From NCBI GenBank assembly GCA_034670025.1, contig JAXMOE010000003.1, forward strand, positions 248,001-312,000: a DNA stretch of 64,000 nt. The letters are read 5' to 3'. A model generated the notes under the pieces. That model was not told the DNA's origin and made no database searches. It worked only from the letters and a program-made list of their open reading frames with translations. Both the position numbers and the translations under genes were made by a program. The DNA comes from PGYR01 sp034670025 (GTDB lineage Bacteria > Bacteroidota > Ignavibacteria > Kapaibacteriales > UBA2268). The stretch's first letter is position 1. The number at the start of each line of letters is the position of its first letter. Positions 8,719 to 17,059 of this stretch are shown piece by piece.

Positions 8719-11700
8719 TCGTTACCCATCGCTTTTCTTACTCTTTTTAATCTCGCTTTTGCCGTATTGCCATACTCATCGTCAGGTCTCAACTCTAATA
8801 GTGCAGAGTAAATCTCTTCTGCTTTGGGGTATTGATCAGTTTGCTCATATATCTCACCCAAATTCACAAGTGAGAGCGAGAACCAATCTTCGTAACCAGA
8901 ATAGTTATTCTTAACCTGTAAGTATGCCGCTTCGGCAGAGTCCAATTTCTTTTCTTTTTTGAATAGCTCACCCATTCTGTAATATGATTCGGCAGCTATA
9001 TCATTGCTGTTAGTGTTCATAGCCAAGCGAAGGAAATAATCCCTCGACAGTTCATTGCTGTCTAATCGCTTATAATAATTCGCCAAACGGTAACCAGACT
9101 CATCGGCATATTCATCACCGGGGTATGTCTTGAACGCATAATCGTACATGCTCAAACCAAAAGTAGTATCACGAAGAGTGAAGTTTATCAATGCTCTTTC
9201 GAAAACAGCTCTCGGTGCTTCGTTTTTGTTCGGATATATTTCTATTAGCGATGCAAAAAGCGAATCCGCCTTCTTTGCTCTTGCCGATTTTTTCTGTAAC
9301 AGAGCATTTTCCATAAGTGATAAACTTCCGTAATTACTTTCTGGGTACTTGCTCTGCACTTTTACGAATGCTTTCTCCGCCTCTTCTGGCTTGTCTAAGC
9401 TGATGTAGCTCTTTCCAATCCAGTATAAGATTTCAGCATTGTCTTCGTTGCCCGGATCATTCTGTATTATCTTTTCGTACTCGTCAATTGCTTTGTCGTA
9501 CTTCCTGCCGTCGAATAGTATTCTCGCCCCATCGGAACGGAAACTACGAGTGAAAGGAGAGTTTGCATTATTGTCAACATACTCATTGATTATCCCCATC
9601 GCCTCGTCTTCGCGACCCAGCAAGACTAAGCATTGCTGCACACTACGCATTGCTTCTGGTGCCAAATTACTCTCGGGGAATTTGTCAACCACTGCCTTGT
9701 AAGCAGGCATTGCTTGCTCAAAGTCACCTTGGTTATAATAACAATCCGCAATGGCATAGTAAGTACGAGGTACATAGCCACTATTCGGGTATCTTTCTAT
9801 TAAGAATTGGAAATTTGCAATTGCTTCGTCATACTTTCTTTGTTGGAACTTTATCCAACCAATCAGGTACATAGCATTTGGTGCTAATGTACTATTGCCA
9901 TATACTCTGGTGAAATCACGCAATGCCGATAGCGATTGCTCATAGCTACCAGCTCTGTAAAGTGCATCAGCTCTTTGGAACGAGGCATAGCGTCCCACGT
10001 CTGTTCGTGGTGCTCTGTCAGCTGCTTTTTTGTAATAATTTGCCGCTTGCCCATAAGATTTTATCATGTGGTACCCATCGGCTTGGCGAACCAAAACCTC
10101 TGTGCCGTACTCAGTACTCGGGTATTCGTCTAATAATTGTTCAAACACCTTACTCGATTTTCTAAAGCTTTGCTTCCTAAAGTAAGACCAACCCAGTGAG
10201 TAGAGTATATCTTCCCTTCTCGTGTGGTAAGGGTATTGCTTCAACAACTTCTCATACGATTGAGCCGCATTAACAAGGAAATCACTATTGTAATTTGCCT
10301 CTGCTAACCAGAAAAGTGCTTCCTCCATTCGTGGGTCTTCCTTGTCCGATTCTGCCACATAAGCCGAAAGCGATGCTATTGCTTCGTTGCTTCTGTCGTC
10401 CATAACCAATGACACACCACGTCTGAATCTCGCTTCTGACAAATACCAATCCTTTTTCGGCATTAGCACATAATCAGAATTGACTATTGTCTCTATCGCT
10501 TTATCATAAGTTATAGTTGCCGCACTCCACTCGAATACTTCCATATAAGTAGCTGCAAGTAATAGATTAATCCTTGTTGCAGTTACTGGCGAAAGTGCGT
10601 AACGCTCTGCTCTTTCTAATACTTTCTTAGCTCGTTCATAATCTTTTTCTGTGTAGTATATTTGCCCAAGCTCCAGCAAGACCGCCCCTTTGAAAGGGAA
10701 TGACGTACTTAGCGAAAGTGCATCCAACTCCTCTTTGGCAGCTTCCATATCGCCAGACTTAACCAAAGTTACAGCTCTGTAAAGCTGAGCATTTGCTCTT
10801 ACTTGGCTATTCTCTTCTTTCGTATTTTTTATAATGTCGTTGAAGTAAACCATTGCTTCGTCATATCGCTCTAAGTTGAGCAATGCCCAACCAGCACCAA
10901 GCTTACTTTTGCTTTCCAAAGGAGAGCCAAAGAAAGTATTCAGAAATGTGTCAAAGTAAAGCAGTGCCTGATCATAATTACCAGCTAAGTTGCTCGCCTC
11001 ACCACGCAGGTAAAGTATCGCTTCTTGTGGATTTTCAAAGTTTGTTTGCTCTTCGTATTCCAGACCCACAGAGTCTTTCTTTCTGATGCTCTCGGCAGCA
11101 AAGTTCGCTCTTTCCAGAACAAGCAGTGCATCGGGATATTTCCTCAACATCAAATAGTTGTTGGCTTCTCGGATAAGTGAAGCAATATAGACATTAGTCT
11201 TTGGGTATTCTATTCTAACTTTTTTGAACGCAGCTATTGCCTTCTCATTCTCGTATTCTTGTTCATAGAGCTGACCGTAAGCATAGATTGCATCGTCCGA
11301 TAGTTCGCCGTTTCGGTAAACTTCCGCACACATCTGCAATGTCTCTTTGGCATCGTTCAACTTCCCTATCTGGCTTTCGGCTATTCCCTTCCAGTACAGC
11401 GAGTGGTGACCCACAGTGTAATACTCATCTTCGGGTTTGCTGTCGGTTTTCTCGTGGCGAGTATTATAATTGCTCTTTGCCGTTTCGTAAGCTTTATCCA
11501 GATAGTAAGCCGCAGTTTCGAACTTGTCTTGCTGAAAGTGAATCATCCCCAATCGGAAATTAGCAATCGGCACAAACGGTGAGTTTTTTCTCTCGTCCAA
11601 AAAGTCAAGCAAGTGAGTTTCTGCCAATACAAAATTGCCGTTAATCAAATCGAGTTGAGTCTCGAACATCAATGCTTTGTCATTAGCCGGATTTTCTGGA

Positions 11701-11888
11701 ATACTCTCAATCACTTCATCTATCTTTCTCTCGCTGAGACTAATTAGCTTAGTATCATAGAGCCGAATTGCCTTGTCCAACTCCTCGGCATTATACGTGT
11801 ATCGGGTCTGTGCTATCTGCGAACTGGCACTAAACCCACACAATAAGAAAAAGATAAGACTTATTATTATCTTAAATTTCATCATCAA
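8715..11888 (-). CDS. Giant periplasmic TPR-repeat protein
   Basis: A 1057-residue protein with a signal peptide (IIISLIFFLLCGFSAS) and at least 20 tetratricopeptide-type repeats to the end, several of the BamD/YbgF form (for example YDEAIANFQFLIERYPNSGY and KAIDEYEKIIQNDPGN). These solenoids form protein-binding scaffolds. It is the first gene of the leftward operon with the barrel, SPOR, TonB-family and small membrane proteins, which suggests a trans-envelope complex, perhaps a Tol-Pal-like or septal one. The start has three Met codons in a row; the outermost is given. Confidence 0.85.
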   Translation of the reverse strand: MMMKFKIIISLIFFLLCGFSASSQIAQTRYTYNAEELDKAIRLYDTKLISLSERKIDEVIESIPENPANDKALMFETQLDLINGNFVLAETHLLDFLDERKNSPFVPIANFRLGMIHFQQDKFETAAYYLDKAYETAKSNYNTRHEKTDSKPEDEYYTVGHHSLYWKGIAESQIGKLNDAKETLQMCAEVYRNGELSDDAIYAYGQLYEQEYENEKAIAAFKKVRIEYPKTNVYIASLIREANNYLMLRKYPDALLVLERANFAAESIRKKDSVGLEYEEQTNFENPQEAILYLRGEASNLAGNYDQALLYFDTFLNTFFGSPLESKSKLGAGWALLNLERYDEAMVYFNDIIKNTKEENSQVRANAQLYRAVTLVKSGDMEAAKEELDALSLSTSFPFKGAVLLELGQIYYTEKDYERAKKVLERAERYALSPVTATRINLLLAATYMEVFEWSAATITYDKAIETIVNSDYVLMPKKDWYLSEARFRRGVSLVMDDRSNEAIASLSAYVAESDKEDPRMEEALFWLAEANYNSDFLVNAAQSYEKLLKQYPYHTRREDILYSLGWSYFRKQSFRKSSKVFEQLLDEYPSTEYGTEVLVRQADGYHMIKSYGQAANYYKKAADRAPRTDVGRYASFQRADALYRAGSYEQSLSALRDFTRVYGNSTLAPNAMYLIGWIKFQQRKYDEAIANFQFLIERYPNSGYVPRTYYAIADCYYNQGDFEQAMPAYKAVVDKFPESNLAPEAMRSVQQCLVLLGREDEAMGIINEYVDNNANSPFTRSFRSDGARILFDGRKYDKAIDEYEKIIQNDPGNEDNAEILYWIGKSYISLDKPEEAEKAFVKVQSKYPESNYGSLSLMENALLQKKSARAKKADSLFASLIEIYPNKNEAPRAVFERALINFTLRDTTFGLSMYDYAFKTYPGDEYADESGYRLANYYKRLDSNELSRDYFLRLAMNTNSNDIAAESYYRMGELFKKEKKLDSAEAAYLQVKNNYSGYEDWFSLSLVNLGEIYEQTDQYPKAEEIYSALLELRPDDEYGNTAKARLKRVRKAMGNE

Positions 11889-11955
11889 TACTTTTTAAAT
11901 TGTAATAATTATAGAGAGGAAGAAATGGGATTTCTATACCTTACCCTATGCTGCA

Positions 11956-11971
11956 TTGGTAAAATTACCAA
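11956..11971. promoter_or_regulatory. Short inverted repeat in the TPR-operon upstream region
   Basis: TTGGTAA, two bases, TTACCAA forms a perfect 7-bp inverted repeat about 70 bases before the TPR gene. It could be an operator. No other function is visible in 11889-12080. Confidence 0.25.
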
Positions 11972-12081
11972 ATTTTATTTAATTAACACAATTATTACGG
12001 TTAAGTTGACAAAAAGTGGCATAATTTTACTTCCTCAAAATCTATTTATTCAATCATAGATTAAAATTATGTAAATTGTAG

Positions 12082-12231
12082 TTTCTATTTATAAATGAGC
12101 GTTTAAAAAGTCCTATGGAGTCGGTAAGAATATCAAGCTATTGGAAAGGAAAGACTGGTACTTTTGAGTATAAAAAAGATGCAAGTGGGAATATAATTCA
12201 TATAAATTTTAACTTTTTTTTTGGTATTTAA
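12082..12231 (+). pseudogene. Possible remnant of a toxin C-terminus
   Basis: After a stop at 12079-12081 the frame is open to the TAA at 12229-12231. The first ATG is at 12115 and gives 38 residues with RISSYWKGKTGTFEY and KKDASGNIIHINF. The stretch reads like the last 40 residues of a longer protein, not a complete one, and it ends one base before the ATG of an Imm40-type immunity gene. In polymorphic toxin loci the toxin end lies exactly there, so a leftover toxin tip is inferred. I cannot name the toxin family. Confidence 0.4.
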
Positions 12232-12232
12232 A

Positions 12233-12604
12233 ATGTCTGAATTAGCCACATATTTTGATTTTGTTAAATCACATGGAAAATCACTTTCAACTAGATATCC
12301 AGGAAGTAAAGAATTTGCTTTCTCTCAAGACGATGCTTTTCAAGCAATTGAATTATTGAAGAAAACAAAGACTCCTATTCTTGGTGGTGATGTGTTAACT
12401 CTAGATGAAGATGGGTTAATATACGCCTATCAATCTTGGGGGCAAGGATACCATTATCTAAGTTGGAATTGTGAAAATAATAATACAGAAATATTAGAAG
12501 AATATACTTTTAGAAGCTATGATAAGGCAATAGATGCAATAAATCATGCTACTGTGGTAGCTGAAAAACTTGAAAAAAAATGTTTTTTTGTTTTAGTTGT
12601 TTAA
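12233..12604 (+). CDS. Imm40-type immunity protein
   Basis: The 123-residue protein resembles immunity protein family Imm40. It has a central TPILGGDVLTLDEDG motif, then IYAYQSWGQGYHYLSWNC and a C-terminal helix with Tyr and Asp (YDKAIDAINHA). Such proteins bind and block the toxin domain of a polymorphic toxin of the same locus. A TTG at 12221 is in frame, but the ATG at 12233 is chosen because it avoids overlap with the toxin remnant. No intact toxin lies next to it, so this is an orphan immunity gene at the left edge of the repeat-separated array. Confidence 0.6.
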   Translation: MSELATYFDFVKSHGKSLSTRYPGSKEFAFSQDDAFQAIELLKKTKTPILGGDVLTLDEDGLIYAYQSWGQGYHYLSWNCENNNTEILEEYTFRSYDKAIDAINHATVVAEKLEKKCFFVLVV

Positions 12605-12621
12605 TTTAACAGAAAGTAAGA

Positions 12622-12735
12622 ATGAGAAAATACGATTACGAAACAAGTAGCTTCACCAACTCGGGCTCGCAGTGGAGTGAGTATTGTGGGTGGACTCCGT
12701 ATCAATATAGTATAAATAAACGGGTGGGAGATTAA
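12622..12735 (+). repeat. Island repeat, copy 1
   Basis: First of six copies of a repeat of about 90 bases separating the genes of the island. Core text: AGTAGCTTCACCAACTCGG followed by CTCGCAGTGGAGTGAGTATTG. From its ATG the copy is open for 37 codons (MRKYDYETSSFTNSGSQWSE...). It shares the following CGGGTGGGAGATTAAACAAA with the region before the 14716 gene. Confidence 0.85.
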
Positions 12736-12740
12736 ACAAA

Positions 12741-13271
12741 ATGAGAATCATTATAATAATTCTGTTGCTGATTGGATTTAACACTTCTGTGTCACAAATA
12801 AATATGAGCACAAGTGGATTTATGTCATATAGCTCAAGAACCCAAATTGATTCAATTTTCGTCAACTACGAAAGTCCTAATTTACCTGATAGTTTATTTT
12901 CATTTAATTGGTCAGAGATAAATATTATATGCGACATTGGAACAAACCCTTATGGAAAAGTAAGCGAAATTGAAACATATCCACTTAACAAAAGTGATAT
13001 TTATATAGAACCGGATAGTCATATGTGGGAACAAATTGCAGACTCTGTAGAGTCAATTTCAAAAAAATGGATTTTTAAAACTCCATTGTGGATTACTGAA
13101 GGTTTAGAACCTGAGCTCAAAAAAGAAACATTTGAAAAATATAATAAGAATCCTGTTTTAAGACCGTTTAGTGGTCAACCTAGATATATTATTATTTTAT
13201 CAATTTGTAATGAATGTCATTTTAATAATCATGAATTCTACTACCACATTAATGATTATGAAAACAAATAG
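12741..13271 (+). CDS. Secreted protein of unknown family (paralogue 1 of 3)
   Basis: A 176-residue protein with a signal peptide (IIIIILLLIGFNTSVSQ) and no lipobox. Conserved with its two neighbours are: IDSIFVNYESP, an ICDIG strand, a YPLNK motif, SKKWIFK followed by an aromatic pair, a Pro-Phe-Gly turn and an ICNEC motif with two cysteines near the end. The strand and W-x-F pattern faintly recall TonB C-terminal-like folds, but I would not assign it. It is nearly identical to the product at 14716. Island repeat copies lie on both sides. Function unknown; a periplasmic immunity role is only a guess. Confidence 0.7.
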   Translation: MRIIIIILLLIGFNTSVSQINMSTSGFMSYSSRTQIDSIFVNYESPNLPDSLFSFNWSEINIICDIGTNPYGKVSEIETYPLNKSDIYIEPDSHMWEQIADSVESISKKWIFKTPLWITEGLEPELKKETFEKYNKNPVLRPFSGQPRYIIILSICNECHFNNHEFYYHINDYENK

Positions 13272-13282
13272 ACAAAGAAAAT

Positions 13283-13411
13283 GGACCAGCAGACCACGAA
13301 ATGAGAAAACACAAACACAAAGCTAGTAGCTTCACCAACTCGGACTCGCTGTGGAGGGAATGTTGTGGGAGGACTCTGTATCAATATAGTATGAATAAAC
13401 GCGTGGGATAG
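13283..13411 (+). repeat. Island repeat, copy 2
   Basis: Begins GGACCAGCAGACCACGAA, shared with copy 5, and continues through the core to GAATAAACGCGTGGGATAG. From the ATG at 13301 it is open for 36 codons (MRKHKHKASSFTNSDSLWRE...). Confidence 0.85.
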
Positions 13412-13445
13412 ATGTTGACTGAACTTTTTTTAATTAACTTTTAAA

Positions 13446-14000
13446 ATGATTACAATGAGAATTTTATTTCTAATAGTTTATTTATGTTGTATTTCTACTA
13501 TGTCTGCACAAATTGAAGTGTCTTTAGGAGGGTATGCTAGAAGAAATTTGCCTGAGAATATTGACTCTGTATTCAAGAATTTTGAAGACCCTAGGCTTGA
13601 TGACAAATTCTATAAGGGAGATTATATAGATTGGAATGACTTAATGTATATCTGTGATATAAAAATAAACACTGATGGAACTGTAAAGTCAATAGAGATT
13701 TACCCCCTTAATAAAGGGCATAGATTAAATGAAAGAGATCCAATTTGGAACGAAGGAACAGCTGCAATCAACGAATCATCTAAAAAATGGGTTTTCAAAG
13801 AAGTAATTTGGGATATAGATGACTTCGAATATAAAGAAGCGAAAGAACTATTTACAAAATTTAATAATGAAAAGATCAACTTGCCTTTTAACGGAATTCC
13901 TGACTATTGCCTTTTAATAAGAATTTGTAATATGTGTGTAGGAGGAACAAACACTTTCATAAGCAGTGTAGAAGTTTCTATGCCTTATTATAAAGACTGA
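13446..14000 (+). CDS. Secreted protein of unknown family (paralogue 2 of 3)
   Basis: A 184-residue protein with a signal peptide (MRILFLIVYLCCISTMSAQ); the ATG at 13455 may be the true start. It is a diverged relative of the proteins at 12741 and 14716, sharing IDSVFKNFEDP, the ICDI strand, IEIYPLNK, SSKKWVFK, the PFNGIPDY turn and an ICNMC motif. The conserved CxxC-like pair near the end may bind metal or form a disulfide. Function unknown. A partial island repeat follows at 14031. Confidence 0.65.
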   Translation: MITMRILFLIVYLCCISTMSAQIEVSLGGYARRNLPENIDSVFKNFEDPRLDDKFYKGDYIDWNDLMYICDIKINTDGTVKSIEIYPLNKGHRLNERDPIWNEGTAAINESSKKWVFKEVIWDIDDFEYKEAKELFTKFNNEKINLPFNGIPDYCLLIRICNMCVGGTNTFISSVEVSMPYYKD

Positions 14001-14030
14001 TATTGACCTTAAATAGAAAACCGACAATGA

Positions 14031-14060
14031 GTCCACGAAATGAGAAAACACAAACACAAA
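14031..14060 (+). repeat. Island repeat, copy 3 (left part only)
   Basis: Only GTCCACGAAATGAGAAAACA and the next CAAACACAAA are kept, after which the sequence departs from the other copies. It marks a truncated or recombined copy before the slipped lipoprotein gene. Confidence 0.65.
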
Positions 14061-14125
14061 AATTTACCAAATGAAGCTGTCATAGACAACACAATCTATA
14101 ACCAAAAATTATTAGTAATAAATAA

Positions 14126-14678
14126 ATGAAAATAAAATTATTTATAGTATTAGTTTTTAGTATTTTCAATTTTCAATTTTCAATGTGTTTCTAATAATAG
14201 AAATGTTGAAGGTAATTTGAATCAAATAATTGAAGAAGTATTGATAGATTCATCATTTGTAAGCCTAAGGGAAGAGTGTGGGATAGATTCAACTAACACG
14301 TTCTATATTTATAATGGTATAATATTTGGATATTTTAGATTCTATGTTTCAAATAGAACGAAATTCAAGCTGATGTTTGATCAAAAATTGAATGATAATA
14401 TTTCGTCAAGGGAAAATCAATTGAATTTGATAATTGAAGATTCGGTGAGGATTGCAAATTTCGAAGAAATAGAAATTGAAGAGAATAAATTAACTAGATT
14501 TGGTAAGAACTATGATCTATTTTTGAAATTTGATATTGTAGGAAGTAAATATTTCATAATAGATGTTTATTGTAATAATAAACCACATAAAGTTATTAGT
14601 TATTTTTTTGCTTTAGAAGAAACGAATATGACTCTAATTCAAAAAACACATAAAATACGAAACCTTTTTTTTGAATAA
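14126..14678 (+). pseudogene. Lipoprotein gene out of frame at a heptanucleotide tract
   Basis: The ATG at 14126 starts a signal peptide (MKIKLFIVLVFSIFNFQF) that runs into a TAA at 14192. The long downstream frame (codons continuing to 14678) begins in the +1 frame and reads CVSNNRNVEGNLNQIIEEV directly after the tract. Three copies of TTTTCAA lie at the switch (14163-14183). Removing one copy, or adding two, would join signal peptide, cysteine and about 160-residue body in one frame. The body is polar and alpha/beta in look; no family is recognised. Either a fixed frameshift or an ON/OFF phase-variable lipoprotein. Confidence 0.65.
14163..14183 (+). repeat. Heptanucleotide tandem repeat (TTTTCAA)x3
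   Basis: Three perfect copies of TTTTCAA inside the signal-peptide codons of the gene at 14126. The unit length is not a multiple of three, so each change of copy number shifts the frame. The present count puts the gene out of frame. Confidence 0.9.
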
Positions 14679-14715
14679 AAGTAGACCATTTAAAACGCGT
14701 GAGAGATTAAACAAA

Positions 14716-15246
14716 ATGAGAATCATTATAATAATTCTGTTGCTGATTGGATTTAACACTTCTGTGTCACAAATATATATGAGCACAAGTGGATTTATGT
14801 CATATAGCTCAAGAACCCAAATTGATTCAATTTTCGTCAACTACGAAAGTCCTAATATCCCAGATAGTTTATTTTCATTTCATTGGTCGGAGATAAATAT
14901 TATATGTGACATTGGAACAAACCCTTATGGAAAAGTAAGAGAAATTAATACCTACCCACTTAACAAAAGTGATATCAATATAGAACCAGATAGTCATATG
15001 TGGACTCAAATTGCGGACTCTATAGAGTCAATTTCAAAAAAATGGATATTTAAAACTCCATTTTGGATTACTGAAGGTTTAGAACCTGAGCTCAAAAAGG
15101 AAACATTTGAAAAATATAATAAGAATCCCGTTTTAAGACCGTTTGGTGGTCAACCTCGATATTTAATTATATTATCAATTTGTAATGAATGTATTTTTAA
15201 TAAACATGAATTCTACTACCACATTAATGATTATGAAAACAAATAG
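14716..15246 (+). CDS. Secreted protein of unknown family (paralogue 3 of 3)
   Basis: Starting at the ATG at 14716 (an earlier in-frame ATG at 14671 adds only a polar leader), the 176-residue product is nearly identical to that at 12741, differing at scattered positions. The 20 or so bases before the start are also shared, including GAGATTAAACAAA. The same signal peptide, YPLNK, SKKWIFK and ICNEC motifs are present. This indicates a recent duplication of gene plus leader within the island. Function unknown. Confidence 0.7.
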   Translation: MRIIIIILLLIGFNTSVSQIYMSTSGFMSYSSRTQIDSIFVNYESPNIPDSLFSFHWSEINIICDIGTNPYGKVREINTYPLNKSDINIEPDSHMWTQIADSIESISKKWIFKTPFWITEGLEPELKKETFEKYNKNPVLRPFGGQPRYLIILSICNECIFNKHEFYYHINDYENK

Positions 15247-15331
15247 ACCACGAAATGAGAAAACACGAACACAAAGCTAGTAGCTTCACCAGCTTGGGTC
15301 AGCTGTGGAGTGAGTATTGTGGGCTGGTAGA
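15246..15331 (+). repeat. Island repeat, copy 4
   Basis: Starts AGACCACGAAATGAGAAAAC and keeps the core in diverged form (AGCTTGGGTCAGCTGTGGAG). Open from the ATG at 15255 for 32 codons (MRKHEHKASSFTSLGQLWSE...). The KilA-N gene begins 29 bases after it. Confidence 0.8.
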
Positions 15332-15359
15332 TATAGAAATAAAATTATATTGAAAAACA

Positions 15360-16172
15360 ATGGCAAAAAAATACAATAGAATAACGGTTTTAGACAAACA
15401 GATAACCACTACTGCAGATGATTATATTTCACTAACTGACATGATTAAAGCCAAAGACGGTGATTTTTTTATCTCCGATTGGCTAAGAAACAGAAACACA
15501 CTTGAGTATTTGGGTATCTGGGAGAAAATAAACAACCCTCAGTTTAATTATGGCGAATTCGCCACAATTAAAAGTAGTTCTGGGCTAAACAGTTATAAAA
15601 TAAGTGTTAAACAATGGGTTGAAAAAACAAAGGCAATTGGAATAACAGCAAAAGCTGGTCGATATGGTGGAACTTATGCTCATAAAGATATAGCTTTTGA
15701 GTTTGGTATGTGGATTAGTGCAGAGTTTAAAATCTATCTGGTCAAAGAATTTCAAAGATTAAAAGATGAAGAAACTAAGAACTTAGATTGGGATTTTAAA
15801 AGAACCTTGGCTAAGTTAAACTATAAGATACATACTGATTCAATCAAGAAAAACTTAATTCCTATAAACTTGTCAAAAAAACAAATAAGCCATATTTATG
15901 CAGCAGAAGCTGATGTATTAAACATGGCACTTTTTGGAATAACTGCCAAAGAATGGCGTCAGAAAAACCCAAAGAAAAAAGGAAACATTAGAGATTACTC
16001 CAACATCAGTCAATTAGTATGCTTATCAAATTTAGAAAATATTAATTCAATTTTTATTAAAGAGGGAATGCCTCAAAATGAGCGGTTAAACAGATTGAAT
16101 AAAATAGCCATACATCAAATGAAAATCTTGTTAGAAGGGTCAGGATTTGATAAGTTAGAAGAGTCTGACTAA
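15360..16172 (+). CDS. KilA-N domain protein
   Basis: A 270-residue cytoplasmic protein. Residues about 20-135 form a KilA-N domain: DYISLTDMIKAKDGD, ISDWLRNRNTLEYLGIWE, a central AGRYGGTYAHKDIAFEFGMW and ISAEFKIYLVKEFQRLK. The domain is a DNA-binding module found in phage antirepressors and mobile-element proteins. The C-terminal half has a second helical region with YAAEADVLNMALFG. It is the only clearly phage-like gene in the island and could be an antirepressor-type regulator or a defence-related protein. Confidence 0.85.
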   Translation: MAKKYNRITVLDKQITTTADDYISLTDMIKAKDGDFFISDWLRNRNTLEYLGIWEKINNPQFNYGEFATIKSSSGLNSYKISVKQWVEKTKAIGITAKAGRYGGTYAHKDIAFEFGMWISAEFKIYLVKEFQRLKDEETKNLDWDFKRTLAKLNYKIHTDSIKKNLIPINLSKKQISHIYAAEADVLNMALFGITAKEWRQKNPKKKGNIRDYSNISQLVCLSNLENINSIFIKEGMPQNERLNRLNKIAIHQMKILLEGSGFDKLEESD

Positions 16173-16208
16173 GTAGAAAATAGATAGATTGATTGAGACA
16201 AAGTAAAA

Positions 16209-16300
16209 GGACCAGCAGACCACGAAATGAGAAAGTACAAACACAAAATCAGTAGCTTCACCAACTCGGACTCGCAGTGGAGTGAATGTTGTGGGTGGAA
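16209..16300 (+). repeat. Island repeat, copy 5
   Basis: Begins GGACCAGCAGACCACGAA as in copy 2 and continues through the core to TGAATGTTGTGGGTGG. Its reading frame (MRKYKHKISSFTNSDSQWSE...) is fused without a stop to the next gene. Confidence 0.85.
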
Positions 16301-17015
16301 ACTTTCCACTTTATTAATAATACTATTAAATTTTACAGTTGTGTTTACACAGGAAATTGAAATACATGAAGTAATTGCGCAAGACTCAAGCCTGACAATT
16401 CATTTTAAAAATAACTCTGAAAAGAATATATATCTTGATCTTTCAAGTTAGGTATATGAAGATGTTAAAAAGAAAAGCAAGTTAAATGATAATTACAATT
16501 TTGGATTGATATTTGGAGCACGAGAGAAATATAATAACTCTGTATTATCTTTTATGCATAAGAGTTGCTATAAGATGTACTTCCCAATAGGTTTTGATTT
16601 AAGGAATGAAATTTCAATGGTGCCTAATATTATAGAAGTTAGTAGCCAAGATAGTTTTATTGTTAAATTTGATATACCTCTTGTTAAAACCAAAGCTTTC
16701 AAATTAATGGATTCGATTTGTGTTGCAGTAGAATTCCCGATAATCGATAAAGAGCAATTAGAAAAATATAAATATCTAATTTCTGAACACCAGACAATTA
16801 GAGTTTACAATATGGGGAATGCAGAAGGTAATTGTTTATACGTTGATAATAAATTTAATTCTTATGTAAATATAAGGAATAAAAAGATCCTATTAAGAAA
16901 TGACTTAGATACAATAGATAGCAATATCTTGGATTTTTATCAGTTATTGTTGACTAATAGGTTGTTTTTATCATCGGTTATTAAATCAAAATATAAAATT
17001 AAAAACCTTGAGTAG
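16227..17015 (+). pseudogene. Secreted protein gene split by an in-frame TAG, 5' end replaced by repeat
   Basis: From the repeat's ATG at 16227 the frame continues into a hydrophobic signal-like stretch (LSTLLIILLNFTVVFT) and then IEIHEVIAQDSSLTIHF, typical of a small secreted protein. A TAG at 16449-16451 stops it, yet the same frame stays open on the other side to 17015 with no further stop, giving about 260 residues in all. The simplest reading is one gene with a nonsense mutation. The natural start was probably near the KLSTLLI segment and was overwritten by the repeat. No family is recognised. Confidence 0.65.
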
Positions 17016-17059
17016 TGGCGTTATATTCTATTCATAAATTACTGAATAGGCAGAACAAG

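Noticed and set aside
16449..16451. Programmed read-through or recoded TAG
   Set aside because: Other genes of the window, such as those ending at 4892 and 53742, use TAG as a normal stop, and the gene's start is also damaged; a nonsense mutation is simpler.
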